DNA of 64,000 bases from Paracoccaceae bacterium (GCA_028284605.1 JANQRL010000046.1:1-64000), one strand, 5' to 3'; shown: positions 28,240-37,916, counted from the stretch's first letter. The notes: generated by a model not told the origin, from the letters alone. Numbers and translations are program-made.

Positions 28240-29372
28240 GGTGCGGCCTCCCGGACCGCAGCGTCACGCCTGGAAAAGAGCGCCGGCCGGCTCGCCGCGG
28301 CAAGAAGCCCCCAGATTATCGCAATGCCGACAAGGGTCGGCAGGTAGATCGCCGGCCACAGCGTGGGATCCCGAAGCGCGATATTGGCGCCGGCGGTCTC
28401 GACCGTCTTGATCACCACGATCAGACCGACCGCGGCGATGATCTGGCGCCAGACGCCGAACCGGCTGAACCCGCCGGAGAGCAGCGTGGCATAGCCCAGA
28501 AGCGCGCCGATCACGGCGATCAGCCCCTGACCGAACCGGTCGTGGACCACCGCGATCAACCCCTCCGGGCTCGCTCCGGTCTCGGTTTGCAGCGCCTCGG
28601 TCGGATCGAGCAGTTCCCGGCTCGGCACTTCGCGGGGGTGGCGGTTGTGATCGCCCGGGCGGTTCACGAAACCCGCGACATCATAGGCGAAATCGTCGAA
28701 GGTGGTGACGATAAGGCTGCCGCTATCGCGCCGGAGCGTCTGCGCCATGCCGTCGCGCATCACGAGCTGCGGCCCGCGCTCGGTGCGCACCAGATAGGCG
28801 ACGTTCGCGGTGTAGGTCATCTGGCTTTCGGGATCGCTGGTATCGGTCAGGTAGACGTCGCGCAGCTCGCCCTCCGGCGTGATTTCGCGGATATAGAACG
28901 TCACTCCGTCCGCGGGGTCGAGGAACTGTCCCTCGGTGAGCAGCCGGGCGCCGACATTCTGGGCGATCTCGGCGCTGCGCTCGGCGAGCAGTCGGGTGCT
29001 GACCGGGACCAGGAAATGGGTCAGCGTCCAGACCAGCAGCGCCACCACGGCGCCGAAGACCAGAAACGGCCGCGCCAGGCGGAACGCGGAATAGCCGGTG
29101 GCCTGCACCACCACGAGTTCGCTGTCTGAGCTCAGCCGGTTGGTGACGTAGACCGAGGCGGCAAAGCCCGCCAGCGGTAGCACGATGCGGATGATATTGG
29201 GCAGGCTGAGGACGCTGAATTCGAGAAAGACCGCGGCGTTGTGGCCGTCGGCGATGAGCTGGTCGAAGAGGATCACCGCGCGGTTGATCCAGTAGATCAG
29301 GATCAGGATCAGCGAAAAGAACCCGAAGATCACCATGAGCTGGGACAGGATGTAGCGGTCGAGGCGTCCCAA
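28236..29372 (-). CDS. lptF: LPS export ABC transporter permease LptF
   Basis: A 378-residue partner permease of LptG. The N-terminal GRLDRYILSQLMVIFGFFSL and SDSELVVVQATGYSAF match the family. No ATG precedes the conserved N-terminus; TTG 29372 (coding for the residue before GRLDRY) sits 6 nt after GGGGGA and is chosen as the start. The frame continues far upstream antisense to pepA, which is an artefact. It is the first gene of the minus-strand envelope operon, divergent from pepA across 156 bp. Confidence 0.93.
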   Translation of the reverse strand: MGRLDRYILSQLMVIFGFFSLILILIYWINRAVILFDQLIADGHNAAVFLEFSVLSLPNIIRIVLPLAGFAASVYVTNRLSSDSELVVVQATGYSAFRLARPFLVFGAVVALLVWTLTHFLVPVSTRLLAERSAEIAQNVGARLLTEGQFLDPADGVTFYIREITPEGELRDVYLTDTSDPESQMTYTANVAYLVRTERGPQLVMRDGMAQTLRRDSGSLIVTTFDDFAYDVAGFVNRPGDHNRHPREVPSRELLDPTEALQTETGASPEGLIAVVHDRFGQGLIAVIGALLGYATLLSGGFSRFGVWRQIIAAVGLIVVIKTVETAGANIALRDPTLWPAIYLPTLVGIAIIWGLLAAASRPALFSRRDAAVREAAP

Positions 29373-29528
29373 GCCGTTCCCCCGGGCTTCACACTGCGCT
29401 GAAGGCTGCGCGGATTTGCGCGAGGCTACCTGATTTGGCGCGGGGACCCAACTGCTATCTGGCCTTCGCGGCCGGGCCGGGATAGGGCTCCGGGGCAGCC
29501 GCACGATAGGACAGGAAGGGGAGACGAC

Positions 29529-30995
29529 ATGACCGATCCGGTGGAGATTCACTTCAAGGAAACCGTCCTCGACGGGCTGGCGGAGGTTGACGGTCAGGTC
29601 GCGGTGATTGCCGATGAGGAGGGCAAGCTCGCCACCGGCGGGTCGCGGGTGAACACGCTGACGCGGAAGGCGCTGGGGCGGCTTCTGGAGAGCGAGCGCT
29701 GGTCGAAGATGAAGACCGGCGATGTGGCCGAGCTTGCCTTTCCGGCGGCGATGGCGGCCAGTTCGGTGCTGGTCCTGAAGCTGCCCCGCCGTCCGACAAT
29801 CTCGGAGGCGCGGAGGGGCGGCGCGGCGCTCGCGAAGGCGCGGGGCCGGGTGCCGCTTCTGGTGCTCGCCGGGTCGCTCAAGCACATCGCCGATCTCGCC
29901 CTGGGCCTGGCACTCCGCGGCTACGATTTCACCCCGCACAAGAGCGAGCCCGAGGACGAGCATCGCGAGGTTACCGTCATGTGCCGGGATCCGGAGGCGG
30001 TGGCGAAGGAGGCCGGCCCGCTGGCGGCAGTGGCCGAGGGCGTCTTCTTCACCCGCGATCTGGTCAACGAGCCGGCCAATGTGCTGACCACGGACGATTT
30101 CGCGGCAAGGCTGGCGGCGATGCACGAGCTTGGCCTCGACGTGGAAATCCTCGAGGAGGAGCAGCTCAAGGAATTGAAGATGGGTGCGCTCCTGGCCGTC
30201 GGGCAGGGCTCCGAGAGCCCGTCGAAGGTCGTCGTGATGCAGTGGAAGGGCGGCGGCGACGAGGCGCCCTTCGCGCTCCTCGGCAAGGGGGTTGTGTTCG
30301 ACACCGGCGGGATCAGTCTGAAGCCCGCCGCGGGTATGGAAGACATGACGATGGATATGGGCGGCGCCGGCGTCGTGGCGGGTGTGATGCGCACCCTCGC
30401 GCTGCGCAAGGCGAAGGCCAATGTCGTCGGCATCGTCGGTCTGGTGGAGAACATGCCCTCGGGCAACGCGATCCGCCCCGGCGACGTGATCCGCTCGATG
30501 AAGGGCGACACCGTCGAGGTGATCAATACCGACGCCGAGGGGCGGCTCGTGCTGGCCGATGTGCTCTGGTATGCGCAGGAGCGCTTCGCGCCGCAGGGCA
30601 TGATCGATCTGGCGACCCTGACCGGGGCGATGATCGTTGCACTGGGCCATGAGAAGGCCGGGGTCTTTGCCAATGACGACACGCTCGCGGAGCAGTTTCT
30701 GGCGGCGGCGGAGGCCGAGGATGAGGGCGCCTGGCGGATGCCGCTCGGGCCGGCCTATGACAAGCTGCTGAAATCCAAGGTGGCGGATATGAAGAATATC
30801 GGCGGCCGCTGGGGCGGGGCGATCACCGCGGCGCAGTTCCTGCAACGATTTGTCAACGACGACACGCCCTGGTGCCATCTCGACGTCGCCGGAGTGGCCG
30901 CGGTGAAGGAGGGCACGGCGATGGCGCCGGCCGGGGGCACCGGCTGGGGGGTGATGGCGCTGAACCGGCTGATCGCGGACCGGTTCGAGGGCTGA
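29529..30995 (+). CDS. pepA: Leucyl aminopeptidase (cytosol aminopeptidase, M17)
   Basis: A 488-residue hexameric metallo-aminopeptidase. The M17 signature NTDAEGRLVLAD is at about 333-344, with KGVVFDTGGISLKP and DMTMDMGGAG supplying metal ligands. AAGGGGAG precedes the ATG. In some bacteria PepA also binds DNA; nothing here tests that. holC starts one base after its stop. Confidence 0.95.
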   Translation: MTDPVEIHFKETVLDGLAEVDGQVAVIADEEGKLATGGSRVNTLTRKALGRLLESERWSKMKTGDVAELAFPAAMAASSVLVLKLPRRPTISEARRGGAALAKARGRVPLLVLAGSLKHIADLALGLALRGYDFTPHKSEPEDEHREVTVMCRDPEAVAKEAGPLAAVAEGVFFTRDLVNEPANVLTTDDFAARLAAMHELGLDVEILEEEQLKELKMGALLAVGQGSESPSKVVVMQWKGGGDEAPFALLGKGVVFDTGGISLKPAAGMEDMTMDMGGAGVVAGVMRTLALRKAKANVVGIVGLVENMPSGNAIRPGDVIRSMKGDTVEVINTDAEGRLVLADVLWYAQERFAPQGMIDLATLTGAMIVALGHEKAGVFANDDTLAEQFLAAAEAEDEGAWRMPLGPAYDKLLKSKVADMKNIGGRWGGAITAAQFLQRFVNDDTPWCHLDVAGVAAVKEGTAMAPAGGTGWGVMALNRLIADRFEG

Positions 30996-30996
30996 G

Positions 30997-31467
30997 ATGG
31001 GCGCGGCCTTCTTCTACCACCTGACCCGGTCGCCGCTGGAAGAGGCCCTGCCGATGATCCTGACCCGGGCGCTGGACCGGGGCTGGCGGGTCGAGGTCCG
31101 GGGCCGGGAGGCCGGGCTGATGGACCGGCTCGACGCGCAGCTCTGGCTCCGGCCCGAGGAGGGGTTCCTGCCCCATGGCCGGGCCGGCGGGCCCCATGAT
31201 GCCGACCAGCCGGTCCTCCTGACCGCCGGGGAGCCGGCGGCGAACGGGGCGGCTTGCGTGATGTGCGTGGACGGGGCGCCTTTGGAGGCCGGGGAAGTTG
31301 CGGCGCTCGAGCGGGCCTGCGTCATCTTCGATGGGGCGGATGCGGCTGCGGTCGAGGGCGCGCGGGACCAATGGCGGACGCTCACCGGCGCGGGTTGCGC
31401 CGCGGAGTATTGGAGCCAGGAGGGCGGCCGCTGGGAGAAGAAGGCGGAGGCGGGCCAATCCAATTGA
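30997..31467 (+). CDS. holC: DNA polymerase III subunit chi
   Basis: A 156-residue clamp-loader accessory protein that links the psi subunit to SSB. The N-terminal FYHLTRSPLEEALPMILTRAL and LWLRPEEGFLPHG are typical of HolC, and a C-terminal WSQEGGRWEKKAEAG tail is common in alphaproteobacteria. It is co-directional with pepA, 1 nt apart, the usual arrangement. Confidence 0.93.
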   Translation: MGAAFFYHLTRSPLEEALPMILTRALDRGWRVEVRGREAGLMDRLDAQLWLRPEEGFLPHGRAGGPHDADQPVLLTAGEPAANGAACVMCVDGAPLEAGEVAALERACVIFDGADAAAVEGARDQWRTLTGAGCAAEYWSQEGGRWEKKAEAGQSN

Positions 31468-31775
31468 GACGCACGGGGCTGCGCCCGAGCGTCGCTGGTT
31501 TGATTGGGCTTGGCGCGACGCAAGCCGGGCGTCGACAGACCGGGGGATGGCGATCCTCCCTCCGAGCTACAGCGCTTTATGCCGGCCAAGCACATCCCCC
31601 GCTCCGAGCTCCGCACCCAGCCTCACCCAATCGCCAGCCCGCGGGACGGTCTGTCGATGCCCGGCGCCTTCGGCGCTATTCGGGCGGGGCATAGAAAGAC
31701 CGTCGTTTCGGCGAGGTTTGCTGGATGGCGGCATCTTCTCGGAACGACAGCCAGCCGCCCGGGCCAATTGGGGCG
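31468..31775. other. 308-bp convergent gap with nested inverted repeats, no gene
   Basis: No convincing ORF. An imperfect hairpin has arms 31646-31662 and 31687-31703 (15 of 17 positions pair) and an inner GCGCC/GGCGC stem. A related 11-bp arm, inverted, lies at 31532-31542. A 9-bp inverted pair CGGGGGATG/CATCCCCCG is at 31541-31549 and 31593-31601. It could be a structured terminator or a decayed mobile fragment. Confidence 0.5.
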
Positions 31776-32354
31776 TCACCGCGTCAGGATCAGCCGGTCC
31801 CCCGCGATCTCGATCCGCTGGAACCGGTCGAGATAGCCCATGCCGAGGAGCGAGCCGAAAAGCTCGCCCTCATTGACCACAGCGCGGACGTTCTGGTCGA
31901 CGATGGGGCCGAGCGCGACCCGGTCAAGACGGATCGGGGCGGTGCGCACCATACCGTTGGCGGTCAGCGCGGTGCCGAGATAGGCGAGATTGTCGACATC
32001 GATCCCGATCCGGGCTGCGTCCTCGCGGCTCAGCACCATCTCGGTCGCTCCGGTATCGACGACGAAGTCGACCGGCGTGCCATTGATGTCCAGGATCAGG
32101 TGGTAATGCCCGTCGGCGCTCTGCGGCACCTCGATCCGGTTGTCCGAGACCACGCTCTGGTGGGGGGAGATATTGCGCTGGATGTCGGACCAGAGCCCGA
32201 CCCCCGCGATCACGCCGAGGAAGATCAGCACCCAGACCGCCGCCTGTTGCAGGGTCTTGCTCAGGGTCTCGCGGTGCGAGACCAGGTAGATGCCGGCGAG
32301 CGCGGCCCCGAGCAGGCCGAGATAGGCGATTTGCGCGATCTGATCTCCGTTCAT
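31776..32354 (-). CDS. Membrane-anchored retropepsin-like aspartic protease (clan AA)
   Basis: A 192-residue protein with two N-terminal hydrophobic segments (about residues 8-25 and 37-55) and a periplasmic retropepsin-like domain. The catalytic motif is DTGA (Asp100) in FVVDTGATEMVLS, followed by the glycine-rich GSLLGMGYL segment of the family. These TIGR02281-type proteases are thought to act as dimers. The natural substrate is unknown. It is about 40 bp downstream of the ABC-F gene on the same strand. Confidence 0.88.
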   Translation of the reverse strand: MNGDQIAQIAYLGLLGAALAGIYLVSHRETLSKTLQQAAVWVLIFLGVIAGVGLWSDIQRNISPHQSVVSDNRIEVPQSADGHYHLILDINGTPVDFVVDTGATEMVLSREDAARIGIDVDNLAYLGTALTANGMVRTAPIRLDRVALGPIVDQNVRAVVNEGELFGSLLGMGYLDRFQRIEIAGDRLILTR

Positions 32355-32392
32355 GGTCTCAAGATAGGCGCGCGAGGCCGGGGCGGAAGGGG

Positions 32393-34231
32393 TCAGGCAT
32401 GTTCGGCCTCTTCGAGCCGCTCCATCGCCGCGACCCAGAGCGCCTCGGCCCGTTCGAGCCCCTCCATGACCTCGGCATATTTGCGGTTCCAGGTTTCGAG
32501 CTCGCCGCCACGCCCGTCCTCATAGAGCGCCGGATCGGCGAGTTTCGTAGCAAGTTTGTCCCGCATGTCATTGATTTTGCTCACCCGCTCCTCGCAGCGC
32601 TTGACCTCGGCACGAAGGTCGGAGAGCGCACCACGGGGCTTTGGCTTCGGCTTCGCTGGGCTGTCCTTTTTGGGCGCGTCGGAGGCGAGGAGCTGGCGGC
32701 GATAAGCCTCCAGATCGCCGTCATAGGGCGTCACCCGGCCGTCCTTCACAAGCCAGAGCCGGTCGGCGACGAGGCTCAGGAGGTGCATGTCGTGGCTGAC
32801 CAGCACCACGGCGCCGGTATAGGCGGTCAGCGCCTCCACAAGGGCCTCGCGGCTCTCGATATCGAGGTGGTTCGTCGGCTCGTCGAGGATCAGGAGATGC
32901 GGCGCGTCGAGGGTGGCCAGAAGCAGCGTCAGCCGGGCCCGCTGGCCGCCCGACAGCCGCCCGGCCGCGATCTCCGCCTGGGTGGCCATGAGCCCGAAGC
33001 CGGAAAGCCGGGCGCGCAGCTTCGCCGGGGTCTCCTCCGGCCGCATCCGGCGCAGGTGATCGAGAGGTGTTTCCTCGGCCCTCAGTTCATCGAGCTGGTG
33101 CTGGGCGAAATAGCCGACCCGGAGCTTTCCGGATCGCGTCAGACGCCCCTTCAGAGGGTGAAGTTTCTCTGCCAGTAGCTTGGAAAAAGTGGATTTTCCC
33201 TCGCCGTTCTTACCGAGTAGCGCGATCCGGTCGTCCTGATCGATGCGGAAGGTCAGCCGGTCCAGCACGGCCGCGCCATCATAGCCCACGGCCACCCCCT
33301 CGGCGGCGATGATCGGGGGCGACAGCTCCTCCGGTTCGGGGAAGCTGAAGGCCCGTAGCGCCGCCTCTTGCGGGGTCGCGATCAGCTTGATCCGGTCGAT
33401 CATCTTCAGCCGGGATTGGGCCTGCACCGCCTTCGACGCCTTGTAGCGGAACCGGTCGACGAAGCTTTGCAGATGGGCGATCCGGGCCCTTGCCTTGGCA
33501 TTCTCCGCCTCGGTGACGGCCAGACGCGCGGCGCGGATCTCGGCGAACTTGTCGTAGGGCGTCTGGTAATAGGTGAGCCTGCGGTCCTCCAGATGCAGGA
33601 TCGCGCCCACCGCCCGGTTCAGCAGACCCCGGTCGTGGCTCACGATCAGCACCGTATGCGGGTAGCGCGCGAGGTAGCTTTCGAGCCAGAGCGCCCCTTC
33701 GAGGTCGAGATAGTTCGTCGGCTCGTCGAGGAGCAGCAGGTCGGGGGCGGAGAAGAGCACGGCGGCCAAAGCCACCCGCATCCGCCAGCCGCCGGAGAAG
33801 GCGGAACAGGGCATCTGCTGCTCGGCATCCGAGAAGCCGAGCCCCTTAAGGATCGTGCTGGCGCGGGCCTCTGCCGACCAGGCGTCGATATCGGCGAGCC
33901 GCGTCTGGATATCGGCGATCCTGCCCGGGTCCGTGGCCGCCTCGGCCAGGAGCGCGGCACGCTCCGTATCGGCGGCGAGCACGGTGTCGAGGAGTGAGAC
34001 CGCGCTGCCGGGCACCTCCTGGCTGACCCCGCCGATCCTGGCGCCGCGGGGGATTTCGATGCGGCCCGATTCCAACGCCAGTTCGCCGCGGATCAGGTGA
34101 AAGAGCGTGGTCTTGCCGGTGCCGTTGCGCCCGACAAGGCCGACCTTGTGACCGGTCGGGATCACGGCACTGGCGCCCTCGATCAGCGGGCGGCCTTCGA
34201 CCGCATAGGTGATGTTCTCGATCCGCAGCAT
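32393..34231 (-). CDS. ABC-F family ATPase (YheS-like)
   Basis: A 612-residue soluble protein with two ABC modules: GRNGTGKTT and GKNGEGKST Walker A motifs, LSGGQRARL in the second half, and [11 protein letters not shown] and [11 protein letters not shown] Walker B motifs. A linker of charged helices lies between the domains and a C-terminal coiled coil ([18 protein letters not shown]). The members act on translating ribosomes. The start at 34231 (MLRIENITY) is the family start; the longer frame upstream is not homologous. Confidence 0.92.
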   Translation of the reverse strand: MLRIENITYAVEGRPLIEGASAVIPTGHKVGLVGRNGTGKTTLFHLIRGELALESGRIEIPRGARIGGVSQEVPGSAVSLLDTVLAADTERAALLAEAATDPGRIADIQTRLADIDAWSAEARASTILKGLGFSDAEQQMPCSAFSGGWRMRVALAAVLFSAPDLLLLDEPTNYLDLEGALWLESYLARYPHTVLIVSHDRGLLNRAVGAILHLEDRRLTYYQTPYDKFAEIRAARLAVTEAENAKARARIAHLQSFVDRFRYKASKAVQAQSRLKMIDRIKLIATPQEAALRAFSFPEPEELSPPIIAAEGVAVGYDGAAVLDRLTFRIDQDDRIALLGKNGEGKSTFSKLLAEKLHPLKGRLTRSGKLRVGYFAQHQLDELRAEETPLDHLRRMRPEETPAKLRARLSGFGLMATQAEIAAGRLSGGQRARLTLLLATLDAPHLLILDEPTNHLDIESREALVEALTAYTGAVVLVSHDMHLLSLVADRLWLVKDGRVTPYDGDLEAYRRQLLASDAPKKDSPAKPKPKPRGALSDLRAEVKRCEERVSKINDMRDKLATKLADPALYEDGRGGELETWNRKYAEVMEGLERAEALWVAAMERLEEAEHA

Positions 34232-34356
34232 GGGCGGGGCTTGCCAGAGCCTGTGGGGGGCCGTCAATCGCCGCTTTTCACCGCTGGGACCCCATGCTAG
34301 AGCCGCCGCGATCCCGCCGGGCGGCGCCCCGGCTCCTTCATTCAAAGGCAGGACCC

Positions 34357-34779
34357 ATGGCCACCGAACGCACGCTTTCCATCATCAAACCCGACGCCAC
34401 CGGGCGCAATCTGACCGGCAGGATCAATGCCAAGTTCGAGGAGGCCGGCCTTCGGATCGTCGCGCAGAAGCGGATCCGGATGAGCATGGCCGATGCCGAA
34501 GCCTTTTATGCGGTTCACAAGGAGCGGCCGTTCTTCGGCGAGCTGACCGCCTTCATGGCCTCGGGCCCGGTGGTGGTGCAGGTGCTGGAAGGCGAGGGCG
34601 CGATCGTTAAGAACCGCGACGTGATGGGGGCCACGAACCCGGCCGATGCGGCGCCGGGCACGATCCGGGCGGAGTTCGCCCAGTCGGTGGGCGAGAACTC
34701 GGTCCACGGCTCCGACGCGCCGGAGACGGCGGCGGAAGAGATCGCCTTCTTCTTCTCGGGCCGCGAAATCGTCGGCTGA
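34357..34779 (+). CDS. ndk: Nucleoside diphosphate kinase
   Basis: A 140-residue enzyme that transfers the gamma phosphate between NTPs and NDPs through His117 ([16 protein letters not shown]). The start [13 protein letters not shown] and the length match the family exactly. ATG 34357 is chosen; the upstream in-frame Met (34294) is outside the family. It is convergent with the TfoX-C gene, 24 bp apart. Confidence 0.96.
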   Translation: MATERTLSIIKPDATGRNLTGRINAKFEEAGLRIVAQKRIRMSMADAEAFYAVHKERPFFGELTAFMASGPVVVQVLEGEGAIVKNRDVMGATNPADAAPGTIRAEFAQSVGENSVHGSDAPETAAEEIAFFFSGREIVG

Positions 34780-34803
34780 TCGCCGCGCGCGGCCCGGGCG
34801 CTG

Positions 34804-35139
34804 TCAGCGGCGCCGTGCCGGGTCGCCCACGCCGATCCGGTCCAGTTCCGCCTCGATCCCGGGCGGCGTGACCGTGGCCGCCTCCGCCTTGATCGCGTCG
34901 AACCGTTTGCGCAGCGCGGCCTTCTCCGCGCCCTTGCAATCGTTCCAGGGCCGGCCCTGGAGCGCCATGACAAGCACGTAATAGCCGATGAAGTGGGGGG
35001 CGGTGCCGGCCTTCAAAAGCCGGGCATAGGCGGCATCGGCGCCGAGGGTTCTGAGCTCCTCCGCCGAGTGGATCCCGGCGCGGGCGCAGGCGGTCTCCAT
35101 CGCGGGACCGAGATTGGGCAGGCTGGAGATCGCGACCAT
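34804..35139 (-). CDS. TfoX/Sxy C-terminal domain protein
   Basis: A 111-residue protein with the TfoX C-terminal helical domain: ISSLPNLGPAMETACARAGI, then EELRTLGADAAYARL and FIGYYVLVMALQGRPWN. The N-terminal TfoX domain is absent, as in many alphaproteobacterial stand-alone copies. In gammaproteobacteria the full protein controls competence; here the role is unknown. Confidence 0.87.
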   Translation of the reverse strand: MVAISSLPNLGPAMETACARAGIHSAEELRTLGADAAYARLLKAGTAPHFIGYYVLVMALQGRPWNDCKGAEKAALRKRFDAIKAEAATVTPPGIEAELDRIGVGDPARRR

Positions 35140-35205
35140 GGGGTCAGATTAGGCCGGCCTGCGGAATTCGCCAGACCCCTCGGGCCCTGCTCCTGTCAGC
35201 TCCTG

Positions 35206-35316
35206 TCAGATGCTGGCGAAATCGGTGAACCGGTACGGCGGGCTGGCCGGCGGTGCGGGTCGCGGTGCCGGGGCCTTGGGGCCCTTCGGTGGGGTGGTCT
35301 TGCTTTCCTTTGCCAT
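35206..35316 (-). CDS. 36-residue conserved-looking small protein
   Basis: The ORF starts at ATG 35316 with GAGG about 7 nt upstream and encodes a Lys/Pro-rich peptide: MAKESKTTPPKGPKAPAP, then a PASPPYRFTDFASI end. The aromatic, non-repetitive C-terminus after a proline-rich stretch is unlike random antisense sequence. It lies alone between the TfoX-C gene and tRNA-Asn. Function unknown; it is too short for most gene callers. Confidence 0.6.
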   Translation of the reverse strand: MAKESKTTPPKGPKAPAPRPAPPASPPYRFTDFASI

Positions 35317-35511
35317 GACGCTGCCTCGTCTTTGACCTGTCCGAGGGGCGCGGGTTCTCGGCCCCGTTCATCCCCGTCGACATGGCCTTCTGAAGGGCCA
35401 TCTTGTCAGGCTATCGGGGTATCGCGGCGGCAGATGGGCGGGATTATGTCAACAATATGGCGCGACGGTCAGGCGACATGCGCGTCGTCTTTTGAGGCAG
35501 AAGGCTAAGAT

Positions 35512-35586
35512 TGGCTCCGGCGGTAGGGATCGAACCTACGACCAATTGATTAACAGTCAACTGCTCTACCGCTGAGCTACGCCGGA
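35512..35586 (-). tRNA. tRNA-Asn (GTT)
   Basis: A complete 75-nt cloverleaf on the minus strand: acceptor TCCGGCG pairing with CGCCGGA, D-arm AGCTCAGC, anticodon GTT in a CTGTTAA loop, T-loop GTTCGATCC, and an encoded CCA end. The anticodon reads AAC/AAU. Confidence 0.97.
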
Positions 35587-35598
35587 CCAACCGGCGGC

Positions 35599-35627
35599 CG
35601 TATAGCAACCGTCCCGGACCCCGTCCA
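35599..35627 (-). promoter_or_regulatory. Putative tRNA-Asn promoter
   Basis: On the minus strand, TGGACG (35627-35622) and TATACG (35604-35599) are 17 nt apart, each matching the sigma-70 consensus at four of six positions. The -10 box ends 12 bp before the tRNA 5' end. Confidence 0.45.
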
Positions 35628-35661
35628 GAGGGGGACCTCGCAAAAAGATCGGCGCTCTCGG

Positions 35662-36549
35662 TCAGGTGGCGATGCGATAGCGGGCCATCAGGGCAAGTTC
35701 GGGATCGGCGGTCACCAGCCCCCGGCCCACCAGGTCGATGAGATGGGCGAAGACGTTGCGCTCGGCCGCGGGCAGGAGACTGGGCGTGACGTCGGTGTAG
35801 ATGCGGGCGGCAAGTTCCGGGATCGTCCCGGGCGCCTCGGCTAGCGCGGCGCGGATCTGGCGCTCGCGGCCCTTGCGGTGGGCGATGAGGTCCGCGAGCC
35901 GCGCCGCGGGGTCGCATACCGGGGCGCCGTGGCCGGGGTGGAAGACCTCGGCCGCAATGTCCTGCAACCGGCCGCAGGAGGCCATGAAATCGGTCAGGTC
36001 GCCATCGGGCGGCGAGACGATGGAGGTCGACCAGCCCATCACCAGATCGCCGGTGAAGACTACGTCGCGCCACAGCAGGCACAGGTGATTGCCCATATGG
36101 CCGGGCGTGTGGAGGGCGCGGAGCGGCCCCGCCCGGTCACCGTCGCGGAGCAGCCGGTCCGGGACGAAGCCGGCATCGATCCCCTCGCCGCCGCCGGTCA
36201 GCCCCGCCGCCGCGAGCCGTGCCATCACGGCGCTGCGTCCGGCCTCTGCGCGGCCGAAGGCCAGAACCGGTGCGCCGGTGGCCTTTGCGACGACCCCGGC
36301 GAGCGGCGAGTGGTCGCGATGGGCATGGGTCACGACGATCCGGGCGAGGGGCCGTCCGCCGAGCGCCGCCATCAGCGCCTCGAAATGTCCGCGATCCTGT
36401 GGGCCGGGATCGATCAGGCTCAGATCCCCGTCGTCCACGAGATAGCTGTTCGTGCCCCAATAGGTGAAGGTCGAGGGATTCGGCGCCAGCACTCGTATCA
36501 GCCCCGGCGCCAGGTCCTCCGGCACGCCCGGTTCGGGCCGGTTCGTCAT
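35662..36549 (-). CDS. MBL-fold metallo-hydrolase (LACTB2-like)
   Basis: A 295-residue beta-lactamase-fold protein. The metal motif VTHAHRDHSPLAG (HxHxDH) follows the YLVDDGDLSLIDPGP start, and LHTPGHMGNHLCL and FTGDLVMGW supply further ligands. A C-terminal winged-helix-like segment resembles LACTB2 endoribonuclease-like proteins. Substrate not predictable. It is divergent from the histidine kinase gene across 41 bp. Confidence 0.9.
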   Translation of the reverse strand: MTNRPEPGVPEDLAPGLIRVLAPNPSTFTYWGTNSYLVDDGDLSLIDPGPQDRGHFEALMAALGGRPLARIVVTHAHRDHSPLAGVVAKATGAPVLAFGRAEAGRSAVMARLAAAGLTGGGEGIDAGFVPDRLLRDGDRAGPLRALHTPGHMGNHLCLLWRDVVFTGDLVMGWSTSIVSPPDGDLTDFMASCGRLQDIAAEVFHPGHGAPVCDPAARLADLIAHRKGRERQIRAALAEAPGTIPELAARIYTDVTPSLLPAAERNVFAHLIDLVGRGLVTADPELALMARYRIAT

Positions 36550-36590
36550 TGCGCCTTTCCCCCCTGATCGCCCGGGACTAGCCTTAGCCC

Positions 36591-37910
36591 ATGTCCTTCG
36601 ACTGGCTCAAACGCTACATGCCCCGGGGGCTCTACGGCCGCGCCGCGCTGATCCTGATCCTGCCCGTGGTCGCGGTGCAGCTCATCGTGTCGCTCTCCTT
36701 CATCCAGCGCCATTTCGAGGACGTGACCGAGCAGATGACCCGGTCGATCCTGCTCGAGCTGCAATTCCTGACCGAGGCCGTCGCCGCTGCCGGCGATGCC
36801 GGGGCGACCGAGACCGTGGCGCGGCAGATCGGCGAGCCGCTGCAACTCGACGTCACTCTGCCGGCGGGTGAGGCCCCGGTCACCAGCGAGGTCCGGTTCC
36901 TCGATCTGTCCGGGCGGGTCGTGGTACGGACGTTGGACCAGGCGCTGCCGGAGCTTGTTTCGGCCAGCCTGCTGACCGACCGGCGGGTGCGGGTCTGGCT
37001 CGACCTGCCGGAGGGGCTCATGGAGGTGTCGTTCAGCCGGCAGCGGGTCAGCGCAAGCAACCCGCACCAGCTTATCGTGCTGATCATCGTGCTGTCGATG
37101 CTGATGGTGCTCATTGCCTATATCTACCTGCGCAACCAGCTTCGGCCGATCCGGCGCATGGCCCGCGCCGCGCAGGAATACGGTCAGGGCCGGATCGTGC
37201 CCTATACGCCGCGCGGCGCTCTGGAGGTGCGGGCTGCCGGCCACGCCTTTCTTGACATGCGCAACCGGATCGAGCGTCAGGCCCAGGCGCGCACACTGAT
37301 GCTGTCGGGCGTCAGCCACGACCTGCGCACCCCGCTGACCCGGCTCCGGCTCGGGCTGGAACTGATGGAGGAGGCCGAGGCGGCGCCGCTTCTGCGAGAC
37401 GTGGACGAGATGCGGGAGCTGGTCGACGCCTTCCTCGACCATGCCCGGGGCGACGGCGCCGAAGACCCCGAGCCGACGGATCTTACCGCTCTGGTGCGCC
37501 AGGTGGTGGCCGATGCCGGACGGGGCGGGGCGCCGGTCGAACTCGTCCCGGTGGAGGGTGTGCCGCGCGATCTGGCGCTGCGGTCCGGCGCGGTGCGCAG
37601 GGCGCTGGAGAACCTTGTTGGAAACGCCCTGCGCTATGGGGCGCGGGCCGAGATCGGGCTGGTCTTCGCGGCGGAGAGCGTGCGGATCACCGTCGAGGAT
37701 GACGGGCCCGGCATCCCGGAGGAGCGGCGGCGCGAGGCCGTGCGCCCGTTCACGCGGCTCGATCCGGCGCGCAATCAGGACCGGGGGTCCGGGGTCGGGC
37801 TGGGGCTGGCGATCGTGACCGATATCGCCCGCGCCCATGGCGGGCGCCTCACGCTTGGGCAGAGCGCCCGGCTCGGCGGCCTTTCTGCCGTGCTCGACCT
37901 GCCAGGTTGA
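36591..37910 (+). CDS. EnvZ-like sensor histidine kinase (orphan)
   Basis: A 439-residue inner-membrane sensor kinase. Two membrane helices (about 17-37 and 163-180) flank a periplasmic domain of about 120 residues. A HAMP segment and the H-box SGVSHDLRTPLTRLR (His243) follow. N-box ENLVGNALRYGA, G1 DDGPGIPEE and G2 GSGVGLGLAI are present. The layout resembles EnvZ. No response regulator gene is adjacent, so the partner is elsewhere. Confidence 0.92.
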   Translation: MSFDWLKRYMPRGLYGRAALILILPVVAVQLIVSLSFIQRHFEDVTEQMTRSILLELQFLTEAVAAAGDAGATETVARQIGEPLQLDVTLPAGEAPVTSEVRFLDLSGRVVVRTLDQALPELVSASLLTDRRVRVWLDLPEGLMEVSFSRQRVSASNPHQLIVLIIVLSMLMVLIAYIYLRNQLRPIRRMARAAQEYGQGRIVPYTPRGALEVRAAGHAFLDMRNRIERQAQARTLMLSGVSHDLRTPLTRLRLGLELMEEAEAAPLLRDVDEMRELVDAFLDHARGDGAEDPEPTDLTALVRQVVADAGRGGAPVELVPVEGVPRDLALRSGAVRRALENLVGNALRYGARAEIGLVFAAESVRITVEDDGPGIPEERRREAVRPFTRLDPARNQDRGSGVGLGLAIVTDIARAHGGRLTLGQSARLGGLSAVLDLPG

Positions 37911-37916
37911 GGCGGA

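Noticed and set aside
28236-30878. 880-codon minus-strand open frame
   Set aside because: Only the part below 29372 is LptF. The rest is the complement of pepA, open because G+C-rich genes rarely carry stops in that antisense frame.
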